Shown one piece after another: positions 1 through 10,696 of a stretch of 64,000 bases of DNA. The first letter of the stretch is position 1; each line of letters opens with the position of its first letter. The translations under genes and the position numbers were made by a program. The stretch lies in the NCBI GenBank assembly GCA_033439685.1, contig JAUEDM010000001.1:3100001-3164000 (forward strand). The letters run 5' to 3'. The notes under the pieces are model-generated. The model saw only the letters and a list, made by a program, of their open reading frames with translations. It was not told the DNA's origin and searched no databases. The stretch comes from Apodospora peruviana. Lineage: Eukaryota; Ascomycota; Sordariomycetes; Sordariales; Lasiosphaeriaceae.

Positions 1-652
1 TTTTCAATTTCGACCATGTTCATTCTCGACTCTTCCGACTCATCATCTTCCAGGACACCACTAAAAAGGGGGAGAGTCATCCTTAGCTAAATGTACACAC
101 TTGGATGGTGCTCGACCCGGATTGGGTAGGCGTGACCTGAAACGGTGACTGGACCAGATACGAACGTAGACTTGAAAATACTGTCCTCGTATAATTATTT
201 CATAGAATCATAATCTCATTCTCGTCTATGTCAGGTGGACTGCAGATCGGCGTGACCGGGCCCAAAGCACATTCAATGGCTCGGTTGATTACCGAACATA
301 TTGTTTACTGGCTGACCATGAAATTTGCTCCAGCCCGCAGGGTACTTTCCGGTAATTGCTAACGTAGGACTAAGAAATACTGTGAGAACATTTATACATA
401 AGGAGGCTGCGGCTTAAATTGCTCAAGTCGAGTTCCGGTACCGTAGCACGGCCATGACCGGTAGATTACCCCCAAATCTATGGGTTGATACTGTTCGGAT
501 GTCGTCCCAACAGATAATAATAATAAAAAGTCAGTAATGATAAACGAGTTATGGATATATAACAGAGACCCTTTAAGGGCGTGTAAGTGGCTGCACTGGC
601 TGGCACGGCGTGGTTATGGGCTTTGTAGGTACTCTGCTTACCTAAGACCTTC
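1..652. other. Left-edge region without a recognised gene
   Basis: No reading frame here looks coding and no RNA gene was recognised. The stretch ends at the 9-bp target duplication of the transposon that follows. It may be the far flank of a gene outside the window. Confidence 0.5.
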
Positions 653-661
653 AGCAAACCC

Positions 662-706
662 GGGGCCCAATAGGTTCGCGGGTACCCGCGAATATTAGGT
701 AAGCCG
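662..706 (+). repeat. Left terminal inverted repeat of the MULE
   Basis: This 45-bp end matches the reverse complement of 1793-1837 at 44 of 45 positions. It contains a perfect 18-bp palindrome, TTCGCGGGTACCCGCGAA, at 675-692. Confidence 0.9.
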
Positions 707-712
707 GCCATT

Positions 713-1677
713 TTGGGCCCTTACCGAGCTCTGAACGCGTCGCGATATATGACGCGATCCTCTTCATGGCACGATACCGTAAAGATGGAACCAGCTTCAT
801 TTCCTGGCGACTGCCTCCCTTCTGAAGGCGAATACGAATCACGAGATGCCCTCTTCAAGGCGATCAATACGTGGGCGCAGCCCAAGGGCTACGCGTTTAC
901 TACCGGGAAGTCGACCAGAGAAAAGAGCGGTAGACAGACAGTCACATATTCATGTGATCGATGTTACCAGCCTCCTAGTGTGTTTAGAGAGCGACGACGG
1001 AAGACAACTACCAGAGGGACCGGCTGCCAATTCTCTGTACTAGCTAAGGAATCCTTGGATAAGACTGTCTGGACCTTGAGGCATCGTCCTGACAGATGGT
1101 TTGCCGTACATAACCTGAGGAAGGTCGAAGAGCAGCGGAAACTCTTTACGAGAAAAGACCCATCTTTCTCGCCAACTTTTTCAGGTTCTTTCTCTCGATC
1201 TATAGGGCTACCTTGTGCTCACATCCTGAAAGATTTGTTAAACCGGAACCTGGTCCTTCGGCTTCACTAGACTACTGTGATCCACGGGCAATCAACCAAA
1301 GATATGTCAAAGCAAGAGACGCCTGGTATAAAGCCTAACCACGTGGGAGTATCAAAACCAACCAACAATACCGGAAGGCAATGGGCTTGCCTCTACGATA
1401 CAACAAAGCAAGCTGCAAGTGGTGTCTTGACTATAAGCAGATGACAAAGAAGTGTACCACTTCAACAGGCTCAAGGGACTGGACAAAGGAGGAGATGATG
1501 GCCTATCTGGATTGGAGCAAAGCAGAAGACGATCGAGTTGAGGCTCTAGTAGCTCAGGAGAGAAAAAATGAACCATTTGACACTGGGAGAAGAGGTGTTG
1601 GCGATATTTGGAGGATGGTAGAGAGGGATATTGAGGAGCAGCGGGCTGCATATTTGCCCGAGAACACAGAAGATTAA
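713..1677 (+). pseudogene. MULE transposase remnant (FAR1 domain + SWIM-like motif, core deleted)
   Basis: The first open stretch (to 1270) encodes a FAR1-like region. It includes the segment GYAFTTGKSTREKSGR, then paired cysteines (SCDRC), a basic RRRKTTTRGTGC stretch and a WTLRHRPD motif, as in fungal MULE transposases. It then jumps to GLPCAHILKDLL, a fragment like the SWIM zinc finger that normally lies after the DDE core. Near 1258 the frame shifts: the next frame continues as LDYCDPRAINQRYVKARDAW and hits a stop at 1336. The same frame reopens at 1381-1677 with the usual C-terminal acidic/basic region (DWTKEEMMAYLDW). The MULE catalytic domain is absent. This is a broken, non-functional copy. 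Confidence 0.8.
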
Positions 1678-1792
1678 TTTATTATAGTTGTAGCTTAGTA
1701 CTCATAATTCAAGGGTTTTGGTATCGCAGTTGTAGAAGGTCTTGGAGTTTCGAGGGGGTTTGGTGACGGCCGTCGCGGGCGCGGCAGTACGG

Positions 1793-1837
1793 CGGCTTAC
1801 CTAATATTCGCGGGTACCCGCCAACCTATTGGGCCCC
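1793..1837 (-). repeat. Right terminal inverted repeat of the MULE
   Basis: Partner of the left end with one mismatch. The mismatch falls inside the internal palindrome, which is therefore imperfect in this copy. It is followed directly by the right copy of the 9-bp duplication. Confidence 0.9.
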
Positions 1838-1846
1838 AGCAAACCC

Positions 1847-2271
1847 CTATTCCCGGCGATGTTACGGGTTACCGGGCACTTACTGCTCAGGGAGAAAATG
1901 TGGGGTTACCGTTGTGGGTCACCGAGCTCCAATGCGCTTTTTGGCGGCGTCATTCCGAGATTCAGCTCAGTTTACTCCGTCGCCGAAACCTTTATTAATC
2001 TGTCTACACATCGTGCGCAAAGGCGAAATACTGGTCGAATTACAAAACCACCATCTCTCTTACCAGAGCGAAATTACGAAGCGTCGAATTGAAATTCCAA
2101 AATCCTTGCGAAACCCGCTTATTGGTTCGCGCACCACCTTGTTACGGGGTACCTTGCGTTAAAGGCGACAAGCGACTTGCTGACGTTCTCTACGCTGCCA
2201 TCGCCGAAACTCAGCGATCGCGCTTCGCATTCTTCGGATTGCAAACGAACAGAGGAAAGAGGAAAGAAAAG
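1847..2271. other. Upstream region of SHR3
   Basis: A 425-bp stretch between the transposon and the SHR3 start, expected to hold the SHR3 promoter and 5' UTR. No convincing motif was identified. The MULE sits only about 430 bp upstream of the start codon. Confidence 0.45.
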
Positions 2272-3023
2272 ATGCCAGATCAGTGGGTAGACTGGTCCAA
2301 GACCACGCGGTCCCGCGACTACCGCGGGTCGGGCTCATTCGCGACCTTCATGATTGTCGGACGTAAGCTTTTTTCTCTACCATACGAACTGCACAGGAAA
2401 ATACCGCAAAAAGCTAACATCCAAAAAAAGCCGTTTGCTTCTTCCTCGGCATCCTCTTCGCCTCCTTCCCCTACGACTTCCCCCTGCTCTGGACGCAGGA
2501 CCCCGTGCCCGAGGCCTACTACGACCAGCTCGAGACCCACCTGCGGTTCATGCACCAGTCCCCTCCCCTGATCGCGCGCCTGCTCAACATCATCACGGCC
2601 GTCGGCTTCTGCGGCTTCTTCATCAAGCTCTTCCGCCCGTCCGAGGCCAACGTCCTCTTCGACGGCGCCTCGCTGGTGCTGTATGTCATCGGTGCCGGGG
2701 TGTACGTCGCGAATATTGTCAAAGGCATGCGCGCCGTCAGCGCCGGCGTCTGGCACCAGGACGGGTTTCAGGGTGTTAGTCACGACGGCCCGGTTACCGG
2801 TGAGCTGATCCTAGGCAGGGAAGATAGCCTCAAGGTGCTGAGCGCGAGCAATACCATCTTGGCGCTGGTCTTGGTCGGCGTGCTGGTGCTGCAGGCGGGT
2901 CAGTGGTACGCCGAGCGCAAGGAGGCCGACGAGAATGATTTGATGGATAAGGAGGCGACGAAGGAGAAGAAGAATGGTGGTGGTGGTACTGCTGCTGGGG
3001 ATGCTGGGAAGAAAAAGCAATGA
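2272..3023 (+). CDS. SHR3: ER amino-acid-permease chaperone SHR3
   Basis: CDS join(2272..2362,2431..3023), 227 aa. Shr3 is an ER membrane chaperone that keeps amino-acid permeases folded so that they can be packaged into COPII vesicles. The intron (68 bp) has GTAAGC, a GCTAAC branch site and an AAAG acceptor; splicing joins FATFMIVG to VCFFLGILFASFPYDF, the conserved first membrane segment of the family. Further hydrophobic segments are LIARLLNIITAVGFCGFF, FDGASLVLYVIGAGVYVANI and ASNTILALVLVGVLVLQAG, giving four in total. The hydrophilic C-tail is rich in Lys/Glu and ends KKKQ, which fits a dilysine ER-retrieval signal. The start was chosen as the first ATG in frame with exon 1. The family assignment is confident. 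The N-terminal 24 residues before the membrane segment are less certain. Confidence 0.87.
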
Positions 3024-4424
3024 GGAAGCTAAAGCATAAAGAATGAGAAGAAAGAGGGGTGGCCATCTTGAAGCTTTTTTTTTGTTTCTTGGTGTGTGCT
3101 GCTGGCTTAAACGGATTATGGATGCGAGGGAAAGTCGGACTTTTGTTTTGCATACCTGAGGTGTATATTCTTATTGATGATGTTAGAGCGAACGCACAAC
3201 TGGCTTTTATCGGACGTAGATAGTTATTTACTCTTAGATGCTGTGAATGGCGTTCAACTACGAGTCTGAGTATTATAACATGACGCAGTGTAGTGTACTG
3301 TCTGTATCTCTGAAAATGTGTCGCTGTTCCTGCTCCCACACGTTGACATTGCTCTTTGTGGTCGGTGGTTGTTAAGGTTAGTACCTACCACCACAAAACA
3401 ATCTTTCAAGATCTGATTGATATGCACATAAACCACACTGGATGACAAAAATGAAGCCGCAGAGAAACGGGGAGTATGAAACGAGCAATGATAGCTCGTA
3501 CGAGACAGAGGTGCTGTATTATATTCAACAACATTATCTTCCTCGTTGCTCCCATCGGGGCTCAACGGTCACTTCAAGCACTTGTCCCAACTGCCAAACC
3601 TGAAGGATCGTTCTGTTGTAATGCCCACGACCAAATATTGCATCTAGCCTCAATCTGGGAAGACTCAGGCCCATGGCTCCCAACGCAGATGTCTTTCTCG
3701 GCGAGGTGCCGGAGACATGGGATAATTTCTATGAGATTCACATTGCCTCGCTATTTTATTGGTATGGCATACAAACCCATACATGGGTTAGTTTATAAAC
3801 GTGAACAGTGCGATCCTTTACGCTGAACTCCACCGAGAACCATGATAGTTTACTTGCCAAAATATCTACTTACCACTGCTTCTCTCTAGGGCAGGCGGCT
3901 GCTTTCCTTAGCCAAGAGATTGGCTCAGTGAACAATAACAGAAGACCAACCCGAATGAATTAATAGAAACGTTGATAAATATATGACCATACTCGTCTAA
4001 TTACAACGGTTGTAGATTTATGCTCGATACATACATCGGCCAACAGAAAACAAAAGAAACCAACCAGCCCATGGGGTATAATGACAATCAAGCAGTAATA
4101 AACGAAGAAAGTAAGGTCCATCTAAGTCTCCCTTTTCTCCCTTCTCGCATGGAAGAGAGGTGTGTGTATGTGTGTATGCATAAGCTGAAAGACCGACTGG
4201 ACCGACAGTGCATCAATGGTACTTATCGATTTTGATCTTCTTCCCTCCCAGAGCGAGGGACATGTCCTGTTTTTCCATCCCACCCATGCATATGTTTGTA
4301 AAGTTATGCAACGCTAAAACAACCCCCAAAAAACGCCACACCAATACAATATGACAAGAAGACAAGCAAAAAGAAAGTTATCGAATAAAGAAGGGGGGTA
4401 TTTGTCTCTCTAGTCACTGAGCCA
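3024..4424. other. Convergent intergenic region
   Basis: SHR3 (+) and the Cys-rich membrane protein gene (-) converge here, so the 1.4 kb holds both 3' UTRs. No coding potential or RNA gene was recognised. Confidence 0.5.
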
Positions 4425-4585
4425 CTACCTCCTCGACGTCGCCGATGGGCGCCCCTGTTGACTCTCTGGCCTGTAGGGCACGTACGCCTGCCCGCGGGCA
4501 ACAGGACCTAAATCGGCCTCCTCCATCATCTGCGTAAATGTTGTCAAGTTGCTATACCGCGGGTGCATGTATTTGTTGTTATTGG

Positions 4586-4649
<64 letters not shown>

Positions 4650-5789
4650 GACACTCTCTGGCGTGAGCGTGCGCGGATCCGCAAACACATTGATGCTCAC
4701 GGAACTGGGCTCACGCTCCTGTTGACGTGTCGGTGTCTGGGGTAGTAGTGCATCCTCATCCGTGTGAGTGTGCGTGTGCGGGTTGTTGTTGCCGTTCATG
4801 TATGGTGAGGTTTCCGGCGCACCAAAGCCGTACGCTATGCTGCTCTGGCGCGCAGTCAGGTTGCGACCAGCAGCTTTTGCGTCGTACTCGCGGGTATGGG
4901 CTGTCGAAGGCGGCTGGGGGAAAGCCGACACGGTGTTTGGCGAGCCCATCGAGTCGCGGAGGGTGGTGGCTCCGTCCGACGTTGAGTCCTGGTCCAAGTT
5001 CTTGCGACGTACAAAGTCCGTTCGGAGCGTCGAGTCTTGGGCAACAATCGGATTGCTGATGAAATTGCCAAACGACGATGTGGACCGTGTGAGTTTGAGA
5101 TTGTCCGACATTTCACTTTGCTTGTCGTCTCGCTTCCTTCGCTTGGCAAGGCAGAAGGCAATGACTGCGGCAGCAATGACAACGACTGCGGCTCCCACTG
5201 AAGCACCAGCAATAACGGCAACGGGAGGCCCGCTTCGGGGTTGGCCGCTGTCGGTAGGCGCTGCAGTGTCTGGGCTCGAGCCTGTTGAGGCAGCACCCGT
5301 CTCTGTGCTGGTGCCGGAAGGCGTGCTCGTACCCGCGCCGCCTGTCGACGTGGGCGATGTCGCCTGAAACGGTGCAGCGTTCTGATTCTCGTCCTTGACA
5401 CACTGGCTATTGAGGGTGCATGAGTAGCCAAAGGGACAGCAGGTCCCGGTCCCGCAACGTCCAAGCTCGCCTCCCAGAGCGGTCGTCTTGATCACTGCCC
5501 TCGGGTTCTTCTGGCCGTCCTGTAGTGTGATGTCGCACGAAATAGGCTCTATCTTTGAGCAGTCTCCGCTCGGGCAGCAAAGCAGCGTTGTGTTGGCCGC
5601 AAGGGCTAGGCATTTCTGGCCAGTCGGACAGCAGAAATTGCTCGGAAAGATGTCCTGGTTGCACTCGAGGTAGTTCTTTGCGCAGGACGATGACTGACGC
5701 TCAAACAAATCGCTGGCTGGAATGGCGAAGGCAGTTGTGAATAGAGCCGCGAGCAAAACCGCTCGGAGCGGCAGCCAAGGCTTGAACAT
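4425..5789 (-). CDS. Secreted-ectodomain, single-pass membrane protein with Cys-rich domain and poly-Asn tail
   Basis: Single exon, 454 aa. Visible architecture: a signal peptide (about residues 1-22, ending AFA), a Cys-rich ectodomain (residues about 36-130, with CC pairs in FCCPTGQKC, LCCPSGDC and TCCPFGYSC), a Ser/Thr-rich stalk (about 140-187), one transmembrane helix (about 189-215) followed by a basic AKRRKRDDK stop-transfer, and a long disordered cytoplasmic tail. The tail carries about 23 Asn residues near 380-404. Such a layout resembles fungal plasma-membrane sensors of the Mid2/Wsc kind, but I recognise no named family, and a cell-wall sensing role is inference only. The gene starts with a true ATG, and 4.9 kb of gene-free sequence lies upstream. 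Confidence 0.85.
4577..4650 (+). repeat. (GTT)n trinucleotide microsatellite encoding poly-Asn
   Basis: An almost uninterrupted GTT/TTG run. Read on the minus strand it is AAC repeats encoding the Asn tract of the membrane-protein gene. A length-variable coding microsatellite is likely. Confidence 0.95.
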
Positions 5790-8700
5790 ATTGAAGGCTT
5801 GCCTCAGGCTCGCGTATCTTGATGTTGCTTGGCTATCTGTTGATCGGATATAGTTCGTAAACTCATTCAGGTTCGACGGGCTGCCTCAAGAGGGGCACAA
5901 GAGGCTCCAGTGTTGGTGAGTAACTGGTAAATAACGGGGTCACTCGTTATGAGGTAGTTTGACGGTTCTGATTCACCCAACTGACAAGCAACTTTGTTGT
6001 CGTGCAACAGTCATTCGCTGTTGGGTGCGTGACAGCGTCAAACAAAGGGATTGAAGTTGTTCGTGCTGGCAAACCCTGTGAGAAGAAGAAACAGAAGGAA
6101 ACGGTGATGCCGAACTGTCGGGAAACACCCTGGTAGGTATATTTCGACGGGAGCAGGCACATGGCCTCGACTCCGGCAAGTGATTAACATGATGCATCCA
6201 AGTCTCTGGCTGCTATTGCAAGAAACGAAACTCACGGCCTAGAGCAGAGGTCAAGCAGGCTTGTCCTGTCCAACCGAAGTCGTGAGAGCGGAGCACAGGG
6301 AGTGGCATGGCAGCAATACGGGGATCAAAGGAGTGGCCGGCGACTGGCCCACTGAGGGTATCCGACGCCGTGGAAGATTCGATGATAGACGATGGTGCCA
6401 GTGCCGTTTGAGAGAGGCAATTCTGAGGCTTGCAGATCACCTGCCCCTGAGGCACATGTCGACGAGATTGCTCATTGCACCTTTTTTTTTTCGCCAGGGT
6501 TTGGTTGGGTAGTTGCGCGGCCGTCGACTGAGGCAGTGCGTGGTTTGGAAGTGTCTGGCTTTGGGCAGACGAGAGGTCGCCGTGAAGCGCTGACGACCTA
6601 ATGGGCTGACCATGTCGACCGTTGCAGGGTTCTGAGGTTGTGAAGCGAGCGTTTGAGTGGACGGCGAAGTCTGGAGAAAGTTAAAAAGACCGCCAAGACT
6701 GGTTGGTTGGAGAAAAGGCACTCCAAAACCCGTCCCGGAAAGGGACTACCCAGGCCAAAGCCACGCGGCTGATTGGCCGGGCCGCTAATTTTAAACTTTA
6801 ATTCCTCGCTTCGATTCCGTCCGCATCCCCTGGCAATTGAGTGGAGGTGAGCCCTGTGCACTGACTGAGTCCTGAGCGCTGTCGTCCCGGGCCTGTGCCG
6901 ATCGCTGGCAGTGGCTTGTCTACATGCATTTACACGACGACACCTCAGCATGATTTGACGACCGACAATGAACCTTGTATATCCAGACAATGAGCCTTGT
7001 ATATCCCGACAACGCGCTTCACTTGTGAGCGATCATATTGAGGCCTCATATGATTTTCCATGCAAGAATGATGATCGCGGCCCCGAGCACACCGTGGCAA
7101 TCATGGAATCCGTGGAATGCGGGCTGCACCACTGCAGCCACTCTCTCCTGCTCTCGAGTCGTTTGAGTCATGAACACTCAGTCTGAAGCCCAATGCCTCC
7201 TAACGACTCGTCATTTATTCTTTTTCTTTTAGGGATGAATGATAGAAGCTGACTTCTAGCACCAACTGGATAACGGCATCCCCTCTATTCCAAATGAATT
7301 GTTCATCTGAAGTACAGAAGTAGTGACAGCTGAGAAAAATACACGCGGCATCTCAACAAGCCGGAGCCTCCCGCCTAGTATCCCGACGCATAGTACAGCA
7401 CATACTCTCTCGGTGAGGCGAAGGTCAGGCCGTATATAGCGGCCGCCGACTCAAAGCTCCTGGTGTTTGGAAGCTCTTTGTCCCTACCAGCTTTAAACGG
7501 GCCGGTCCATCGGAGGCCGGCAGCAAGCATATCGGGCGGCCGTCAACCAACAAGCCCGATATGGCAGCCCGGGCGGGTCCTTCCTGCTGCTGCTGCCATT
7601 ACCCTACGACGAGTAAAGAGAAACAGGAACAGCACGGCAAAGAGGGCAGGCTGCATGTTTCGCGCCGCATGGCTGTGTGCTCGGGCCGAAACGCACGCAA
7701 ACGCCGGCATGGGGCCTGGTGTGATGAACCATAACCCTCAACACCATATAACATATAGATGACTAAACTAACTTTACATCATCACCTCCGCCCCTGGTGA
7801 CAGCACGGAACGGTTTCTATCCAGCTTTAGTATGGATCAAAATTGGAGAAGCCCCTTAAAGCAATGCGAGAAATATATTCGACTAAAACTTAGTTTCCTC
7901 GGCAATACCGACAGATTTGCCAATAATTTACCACTGGGGGCCTTGGAGTCATCTGGGTTACCTTGGTAGCTATTGCAAGACTTTGGTTACCTACGGACGG
8001 CAATCTCAACTTCCGGTGGTAGATCATCAGGAAAGAGTTCATGGGGAGGATGGATGTTTGCAAGTCGTGACGACTGGCCGATTCCATGCTACCGGCGGAT
8101 ATCGATCACCTTGATTCAAAGAGACAGAGCAAGGTAAGCTATATAGTTCCCTGAGCAGTTTCTAGACTAAATCAATACATTTTCAATATATGAACCAGAA
8201 ACGAAAAAAAATCAGAGCAGAGCCGGCTGCCTGTTGTTGTCCAGAGGTTTCCACTATTTTGGAAAGAAGAAAGGAACTTCATAGACAGGTACCTTCATTA
8301 ACAATCGTAAATATCTCTATCGTGAAATAGCCACGACTAGGATTAGCACAGGTAGGTAGCTAATAAAAGTTCTCTGACTAAACGTTTCCTGATCATACTT
8401 GTACCAGCATGCGTGTTTATGGCCAAACACAACGAAACCCTCACGTCATGGTCCTCACCTAGGTACCTACCAACAGTTGAACAATCAGATCCTTATGTAA
8501 AATAATTACCACACCGTTTCGATATAAACTCCACGTGGGAAACAGCCTCGTGTGTGTATGCCTTACAGCGGAGCTAAGGTACCTAGGTAGCGAAGATGGT
8601 TGGCTACCAAAATCAGGCTCGGCCGAGCAGCGAAGCAGAAGGATCAATAAATCCACATCTAAAATCTCGAGCCAAGAACAAAAACAGTCAGCATCAAGTG

Positions 8701-8841
8701 ATTACAAGGCTATTGATCCTATCTTCCAACCTCCTCCACACTCTTTTCCCCAGGTCGGTATTTCATTTGGGTGGGTGACGTGACACAGCAGCTCCAGAAA
8801 GGATGGAAGGAGCTAGCTGGATGACGAGATGGAGAATGGAA

Positions 8842-8850
8842 TACTCCGTA
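8842..8850 (+). promoter_or_regulatory. TACTCCGTA motif (copy 1)
   Basis: Exact 9-mer. Five copies occur in the window, all intergenic. Its function is unknown; it is recorded because of the repetition. Confidence 0.3.
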
Positions 8851-9754
8851 AATACCAGTAAGGTGGGAATATGGGATTATTCCTCGGAGCTTTCGGGCGT
8901 TTCATGTCTTTCCTTTTGGAGATCAAGATGATCATCATACCACTAATACCACACACTGTCCTGTACACAGGGGGAGTTTTGTCTCCGTTCGGTTCCGTCC
9001 GTCTGGGTGGTCAGGCAGGCTTGTCATGATTCCGTCTTCCCGCCGCACACATGCACAATGCACGCAACGTACAGCTCACTACAGGTTAACTAAGGTATGA
9101 TAGTGTATATATGTCTGGCCGTTCCGTTCCGAGTCGGCCGCCGTCATCTTGCTCGGCATACCCGGGTGATACTGTAGGTGGGATCAGAAAGAAGCAAGTA
9201 ATCTTCTCGGGTAGGCATGTATAGGCATCTAATGTCGTAATCTTGTTTGTTTGTTGGCTGTTGTTGGTCTTTTAACAACCCCCACCAACTGTCTACCGGC
9301 TGGTCCACTACCATGTGCGAATACCGAGCGACTGGGAGGAATAACCAACAGGATCCAACAGCAGCACACTTAAACCAAGATGGGATGGGCATGGTGGTGT
9401 GCAATAAAACCACCAACAGTCCCCTTTTCGGGGTTGATGTCCCGGTTCAGTTCCCACTTCCCGAAAGGAAGGACCAACATACCGTCTGTCCGGATATGAA
9501 GCTGAGGCAAACTACGAACAAAGTAAGAAGTGGCGTGTTGATTGTTTCTTGTTATCGCGAGTCTAAAGTGAAGAGGGAGGGGCGTGGCATTTGCGAGCTG
9601 TTTGTCTCTCAGTTGCCACCGCCCGCCAATCTTCTTAGTAGATTGTCGACAAGTGAGTCCGACGGCGTGGGTGGGTGAGGTGATGTATGTTGTATGCACA
9701 TGTAGAGTTCCAACATGATGTCTAATAAGCTAGCCCCCAGGTTGCAATCAGAGG

Positions 9755-9763
9755 TACTCCGTA
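9755..9763 (+). promoter_or_regulatory. TACTCCGTA motif (copy 2)
   Basis: Exact 9-mer, followed by CGG, so the local sequence TACTCCGTACGG contains the short palindrome CCGTACGG. Confidence 0.3.
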
Positions 9764-10696
9764 CGGCTTGACAGAAAATATACGTAACATACCTGATGCC
9801 TTAATGTTCGTGGTCGTAAACTGGGCGAAATGGTACCCCGGAGCAACCAATATTCAAGTTCAGTTCATGTCACAGAAAGCAGTAAGAGGCCAGTAGCAAG
9901 ATAGTTTGTTTGAATCGGGCTTTTTCCCTTTTGTTCTTCTGCCGGCCCACGAGCTCCGTTTCGAGCTCTGGCCGAGGCAGGTGTAACTAATATATCCAGA
10001 AATGTGTGAATATATGCTGCTTTGCTAGTTTTACAATACTTCCCAATTTTTGGGACTTTCCTGCGCAGTTTTTTCTCTGCCATCAGGAAATAAAAGAAAA
10101 AGATGAATGAAAATCCCGTCTTAACCCAGAAATCTTTCAGCCCGTGGTATCCCAAAAAGATTTCCCTGCCCACACCCAATCCCCCCAAACTCCCAAGTCA
10201 TGCATGCTTAGACCGATATAAGAAATACCCGGAACAAAGCAAGTAAAAAATAAAAAATTATAAAAAGGGTAGAAAAGAAGAAGAGAATAGAAAAACGAGA
10301 GAAAAGAAAAGAAAAAAAGAAGACATCTGATGTCTTTTGTGGGTTGGGGGAGGAGTGTTAGACCCTTGCGACCTCCAGTCCAAAAAGCCGCGCAAAAGGG
10401 AACTCCTACAACCCCAGTGTCCAGTGCTGTTCGTCCAAATGGAAACGTCTTTCCTCTTGCTGCTCATTGCCTCGCGGCAACCTCTAAGCTAGGCTCAACT
10501 CTTTTAATGTTGTGTGTGAATTTGTTTGTGAAAAAGTATTAAAAATTGTAAAAGTCCCCGTAAGCTTGGGAAGGAGGCCATTCCTGCCACAACAAAGTGT
10601 GTAATACTTTACCATGCAGATGAATGCCTCTTCAAGAACCAGCAAGAAGATAGACTTTTCCAGGGTTTTTTTGTTCAAGAGACAAGAGCGCTTTGC

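Larger units (their letters stand above)
653..1846. mobile_element. Internally deleted MULE (Mutator-like) DNA transposon with TIRs and TSD
   Basis: The element proper is 662-1837 (1176 bp). Its ends, 662-706 and 1793-1837, are inverted repeats of 45 bp that differ at one position. A 9-bp sequence, AGCAAACCC, lies directly outside both ends (653-661 and 1838-1846). A duplication of about 9 bp is the normal MULE insertion signature. Inside are remnants of a MULE transposase (N-terminal FAR1-type DNA-binding part and C-terminal parts) without the central DDE catalytic core, so the copy cannot move by itself. The near-identical ends and perfect duplication suggest a fairly recent insertion, mobilised in trans by a full-length relative elsewhere. 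Confidence 0.88.
5790..10696. other. 4.9-kb gene-free region upstream of the Cys-rich membrane protein
   Basis: No reading frame looks coding on either strand: the open stretches are short, low in conserved motifs and often lack an ATG. The region lies 5' of the minus-strand gene ending at 5789 and 3' of pro1, so most of it would be 5' regulatory sequence or 5' UTR of the former. It contains two exact TACTCCGTA motifs (8842, 9755) and several TAGGTA/TACCTA clusters (8350, 8458, 8577). An unannotated non-coding transcript cannot be excluded. Confidence 0.5.

Noticed and set aside
9247..9678. 143-residue open stretch (plus)
   Set aside because: Begins at TTG and has no domain; it lies in a region without any other coding signal.
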